Of a stretch of 64,000 bases of DNA, positions 62,301-64,000 are shown piece by piece. The stretch spans positions 62,001-126,000 of the forward strand of contig CBDCAU010000008.1 of assembly GCA_965214115.1 (NCBI GenBank), given 5' to 3'. Positions within the stretch are counted from its first letter, which is position 1. The number at the start of each line of letters is the position of its first letter. The stretch is from Owenweeksia sp965214115. GTDB lineage: Bacteria > Bacteroidota > Bacteroidia > Flavobacteriales > Schleiferiaceae. Under the pieces are notes generated by a model that searched no databases, had not been told where the DNA came from, and saw nothing but the letters and a program-made list of their open reading frames with translations. The translations under genes and the position numbers were made by a program.

Positions 62301-63418
62301 CGGCGGTGCAAGCCGGAATGCAGCGGTTTACCTACGAAGTGGAAGGCAAAACAGCGGAGCTTTCGGTGGAAGTTTTGGCTACCCCCGAAGCGAAATTTGA
62401 ACTGACCGAGAAAAATATCCAAACCTTGGACGGATTGGCTTTTCTATCCATTCAAAACGAATCGCAAAACGCGGATTCTTTTACTTGGGATGTGAATGGC
62501 AAACTGTTTACGGACAGGGATTTACAACTGATTCCGATTTCCAACATTGGCGATAAACTGACCGTGAAACTGACCGCCACGAACCGCGCCTGTTTTGACA
62601 CGGAGGAAAAAACGCTGGGCGTGGCCGCCGAGCCGCTGGTTTTTGATACCGAAAACGGCGGGCGGACTTTCTGCGCCGACAGCAAAACCGAGGTAAAATT
62701 TATAACGAAACCCGCTGGCGGCAAGCTGGAAGACGCCAATGGCAATTTCGAGCTCATCGAAAATAGCGGTGAGTTTTCGTTTGTTCCCAACCAAAATTAC
62801 CCAGCGCTTTACGATTTAAAATACACGGACAAAAAGGGTCGCTCGGCGACATTACAACTTTTGATTTCGCAGCCCAATGCGCAATTCAGCATCGTGCCGA
62901 AAAAGGCGGAAGGGCAAACCGTTTTTGTGGAATTTCTGCCCGTGGATCAAACGGGCGACACCTACATTTTCCGCGATGGCGGCAAGGAAATTTTGAAAAC
63001 GGGAAAATTGGGGAATGTTCCTCTTTCGGCGGCTTTGGTTTTCCCGCCTAATTCACCGCGAAAGACCGTTTCGCTGGAAATTCACAAATCGCAATGCACC
63101 AACAGTTTCAGTATTCAGACCACCATTAAAGATTTGATTGGACAACTGCAAAACCGTGGCGGAAACGGCGGGCGGACTTTGGTAAAACCCAATGATGTAA
63201 ACGTGGGACGCGGCAGTAACTCGGCGGTGATTTCCAATATCGGGAGCAACAGTAAGGCCGTCACTACATTTTTAATTAAAGATTTGGGAATGAACTCCGT
63301 AGATGCGCGGAACGCGCTGACGAAAATGCCGCTGACAATTTCGGGGATTTCCAATGACAAGATGAAAAAGATGGAGAGCACACTGGGGAATACGGGGGTG
63401 AATTTTGTTAAGAAATAA
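59369..63418 (+). CDS. 1349 aa protein of unknown function at the end of the injection locus, PKD-like C-terminal region
   Basis: It starts at ATG 59369, with a second ATG two codons on. The N-terminus ANTYPIFEADQILTSGHLND and LTRNKLIGIGIACGLEL forms a conserved beginning seen in proteins next to Bacteroidota injection loci. About residues 60-860 are mostly helical without a recognised domain and include a Gly/Ser linker (GGSSTGSGAAAGAGD). From about 900 onward, Ig/PKD-like beta domains appear: FSLPYICCSDCPPVSYVFPQ, PFIVSPEGGVVKGTGVSEEE and QNADSFTWDVNGKLFTDRDL. The C-terminus is Ser/Asn/Gly rich. There is no signal peptide, so it is cytoplasmic like the particle. A receptor-binding or host-attachment structure is a possible role, but this is inference. 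Confidence 0.75.
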   Translation: MIMKANTYPIFEADQILTSGHLNDLVVYLEEQERLTRNKLIGIGIACGLELKYAGGRGRKATAISKGVGVTSEGFLVVMDETICTHIREKEYTDPVDYPDLKGMKLMEMLTAEEAALEESKDVSPLSTVSENFLQEKAVLLYLEKLDEDLKNCIPEDCNDKGKKRIFTIRKLLVEKADLRALISAKEGYRNAQTETTLAQDVNGAFYLPEIGMQKVVVPAAHGVSFSSLQGVFNSAIVNGIPQMVSALSKSERVAARLFQDVKGIKYNESTLRSGFEEAYKKTLSENAAHQQYFYDFLCDLADAYDEFREHAFDLLSICCPNESLFGCHLMLGDALPTGDCAPSVYRHGWYPSPILDTPNHLHEKVKCLFDRLFLILENFRIPSDFDIEITPSKSTMYPLSQRAQPFYYSDNSENELQQNWDYESKRRCKNRIGISKFSERFANRVPLKSLVATRRLTGRMAENDFFRIEGHIGENYRNALQEIQGQRDQFGLAFDIVAVKLGRQPDAKTRAELTQEYQCSFQDLDAQYARLRQEMLCFLTKESNYFADIEYNPKSGGSSTGSGAAAGAGDLKSPPKNTGKAVFDYTDYSKYSHKYYQPPSGGITGGGQGFAMKKAATGQGKSGTVGELVMSNFINTNSYVYNVSNILNEVLVSPWGAATFDYGTILLRIQYPLQMIALIEDAVQAIPDDLYELDYDDFKAVYVKLLDKAKEFKAKIEENLASDDFQAVGNEEDISDHLDRFVFDCNLMGFQVMYSEYRARVDKIEKQSLLSEYAKTHRGLEHTAGVPKGGTFVLVYHDENTASRPSTGRPKFDLDELTAGFSGTAFDRGNILAGTNLRANTPKTELKKSAIPERFELVEAAAESSFRPKDISRNPLENIGNFVLNPALNFNFDLSRLVNKTVVADFSLPYICCSDCPPVSYVFPQTKASLSLPKNVFCTPDSEGEKYPFIVSPEGGVVKGTGVSEEEGRFVFDPSDAAVQAGMQRFTYEVEGKTAELSVEVLATPEAKFELTEKNIQTLDGLAFLSIQNESQNADSFTWDVNGKLFTDRDLQLIPISNIGDKLTVKLTATNRACFDTEEKTLGVAAEPLVFDTENGGRTFCADSKTEVKFITKPAGGKLEDANGNFELIENSGEFSFVPNQNYPALYDLKYTDKKGRSATLQLLISQPNAQFSIVPKKAEGQTVFVEFLPVDQTGDTYIFRDGGKEILKTGKLGNVPLSAALVFPPNSPRKTVSLEIHKSQCTNSFSIQTTIKDLIGQLQNRGGNGGRTLVKPNDVNVGRGSNSAVISNIGSNSKAVTTFLIKDLGMNSVDARNALTKMPLTISGISNDKMKKMESTLGNTGVNFVKK

Positions 63419-63612
63419 GACCTCACCCCCCGTCCCCCTCTCCTTCAGAGAGGGGGTGACGGAGTGTAAGTATATCGTATGAAGAGACGAGTTAAAATTA
63501 GATTCGAGTTGAAAAAGTCCCAAAGGGACGCCATATTGATAGCCCCACACGTGAGTGTGGGGTAGGAAAATGCGGACAGCGCGCGGAGTCCCGAAGGGAC
63601 GACACCCTAAAA
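63419..63612. repeat. CCTCACCCCC element and partial mosaic block
   Basis: 63419-63475 matches the left arm at 8216-8255. 63515-63610 is a short version of the mosaic block (GTCCCAAAGGGACGCCATAT, AGCCCCACACGTGAGTGTGG). Confidence 0.65.
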
Positions 63613-63633
63613 TGAATAGTTTTTGAAAATTTT

Positions 63634-64000
63634 ATGTCAAAATTTAACCGAAATAGTAGAGAAGACGCCGAGAAGGTTTTTAAAAGATTGGTTCCCAATG
63701 ATTTTCATAGAGACCAGATTTTGAATTTTATGTGGAATGCTATGGAATACGCCAATGCCATAAATGCAGAAAATTGGAATTTGAATATGGCCGAAAATGG
63801 CAACTTTGTACGGTTCAATACGGGTCACCCATATTGTATCCAGATTAAGAAAAAGGAAATTTTGGTTTTGTGTGATAGGCAACAATTGCGCATCGCATTA
63901 AAGAACAAGCATCTTCCAATAACTTTCTTAGGCCATACCATTAAGAAGAAGCATTATTCTAAAAAAATGGACGAAGTGCCAGACTGCATTGTAAAGGCTG
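63634..64000 (+). CDS. Unknown protein, cut by the right edge
   Basis: The frame from ATG 63634 is open to the window end, 122 codons. It reads MSKFNRNSREDAEKVFKRLV and continues FVRFNTGHPYCIQIKKKEIL and LGHTIKKKHYSKKMDEVPDC. It is basic, without signal peptide or membrane helix. I recognise no family from this half. It is AT-richer than the injection genes and separated from them by repeats, so it probably does not belong to that operon. Confidence 0.6.
   Translation, partial: MSKFNRNSREDAEKVFKRLVPNDFHRDQILNFMWNAMEYANAINAENWNLNMAENGNFVRFNTGHPYCIQIKKKEILVLCDRQQLRIALKNKHLPITFLGHTIKKKHYSKKMDEVPDCIVKA

Noticed and set aside
43186..63418. Prophage or classical type VI secretion system
   Set aside because: No capsid, portal, terminase, integrase or lysis genes, and no TssJLM membrane-complex or ClpV genes are present. 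Gene set and order match eCIS-type loci.
1..64000. CRISPR arrays, rRNA or tRNA genes, insertion sequences with transposase
   Set aside because: I saw no regularly spaced repeats with unique spacers, no rRNA-like sequence, no convincing tRNA cloverleaf and no transposase reading frame. A covariance-model scan was not possible.

Overview
The window is chromosomal DNA of a Bacteroidota bacterium. A Saprospiria-like member is plausible, but no marker here fixes the genus. The evidence is TAnnTTTG-type -7 promoter boxes (upstream of gltX, uvrC and others), few recognisable Shine-Dalgarno sites, type IX secretion (T9SS) sorting domains, a DUF4175 coiled-coil protein, a LytS/LytTR two-component pair, many small outer-membrane beta-barrels, and dense families of intergenic palindromic repeats.

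Left part (1-32.9 kb): mostly housekeeping and envelope genes. In order: a DUF4175 protein cut by the left edge, a DUF6157 gene killed by an amber codon, an S41 peptidase, gltX, folB, a DUF3124 lipoprotein, a DUF4143 AAA ATPase behind a duplicated palindromic promoter, a Nudix hydrolase, a MORN-repeat protein, rpiB, a broken HicB-like gene, three lipoproteins, a toxin-antitoxin cluster (three related antitoxins, one intact and one broken RelE/ParE toxin), an M28 peptidase, gpsA, the sensor kinase/regulator pair, an AsmA-like protein, an ECF sigma factor overlapping an unusual TM + beta-barrel gene, two tandem DUF547 genes and a VOC protein.

Middle (33.5-40.7 kb): an AT-richer accessory region built from a repeated module. 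The module is a protein with a conserved fibre-tip-like C-terminus, then a T9SS-secreted protein, then one or more outer-membrane beta-barrels. The first copy has an in-frame TGA in its secreted protein. The second copy has lost all but about 77 codons of its first gene. uvrC follows.

Right part (43.1-63.4 kb): a contractile injection system, phage-tail-like and without capsid, portal or terminase genes. The order is DUF4255/Pvc16-like cap, unknown 339 aa protein, sheath, two gp19-type tubes, DUF5908, LysM/CIS-tube adaptor, VgrG-like spike, PAAR tip, gp25, baseplate J, Pvc12-like baseplate protein, and a 1349 aa protein of unknown role. This is nearly colinear with Photorhabdus PVC/Serratia Afp, with PAAR and gp25 exchanged. 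No AAA+ ATPase (Pvc15), tape measure (Pvc14) or recognisable toxin lies inside the window. The sheath gene carries a one-base frameshift. Long inverted repeats sit at the junctions around sheath, tubes and PAAR, and a 197 bp tandem duplication follows gp25. The last gene runs off the right edge.
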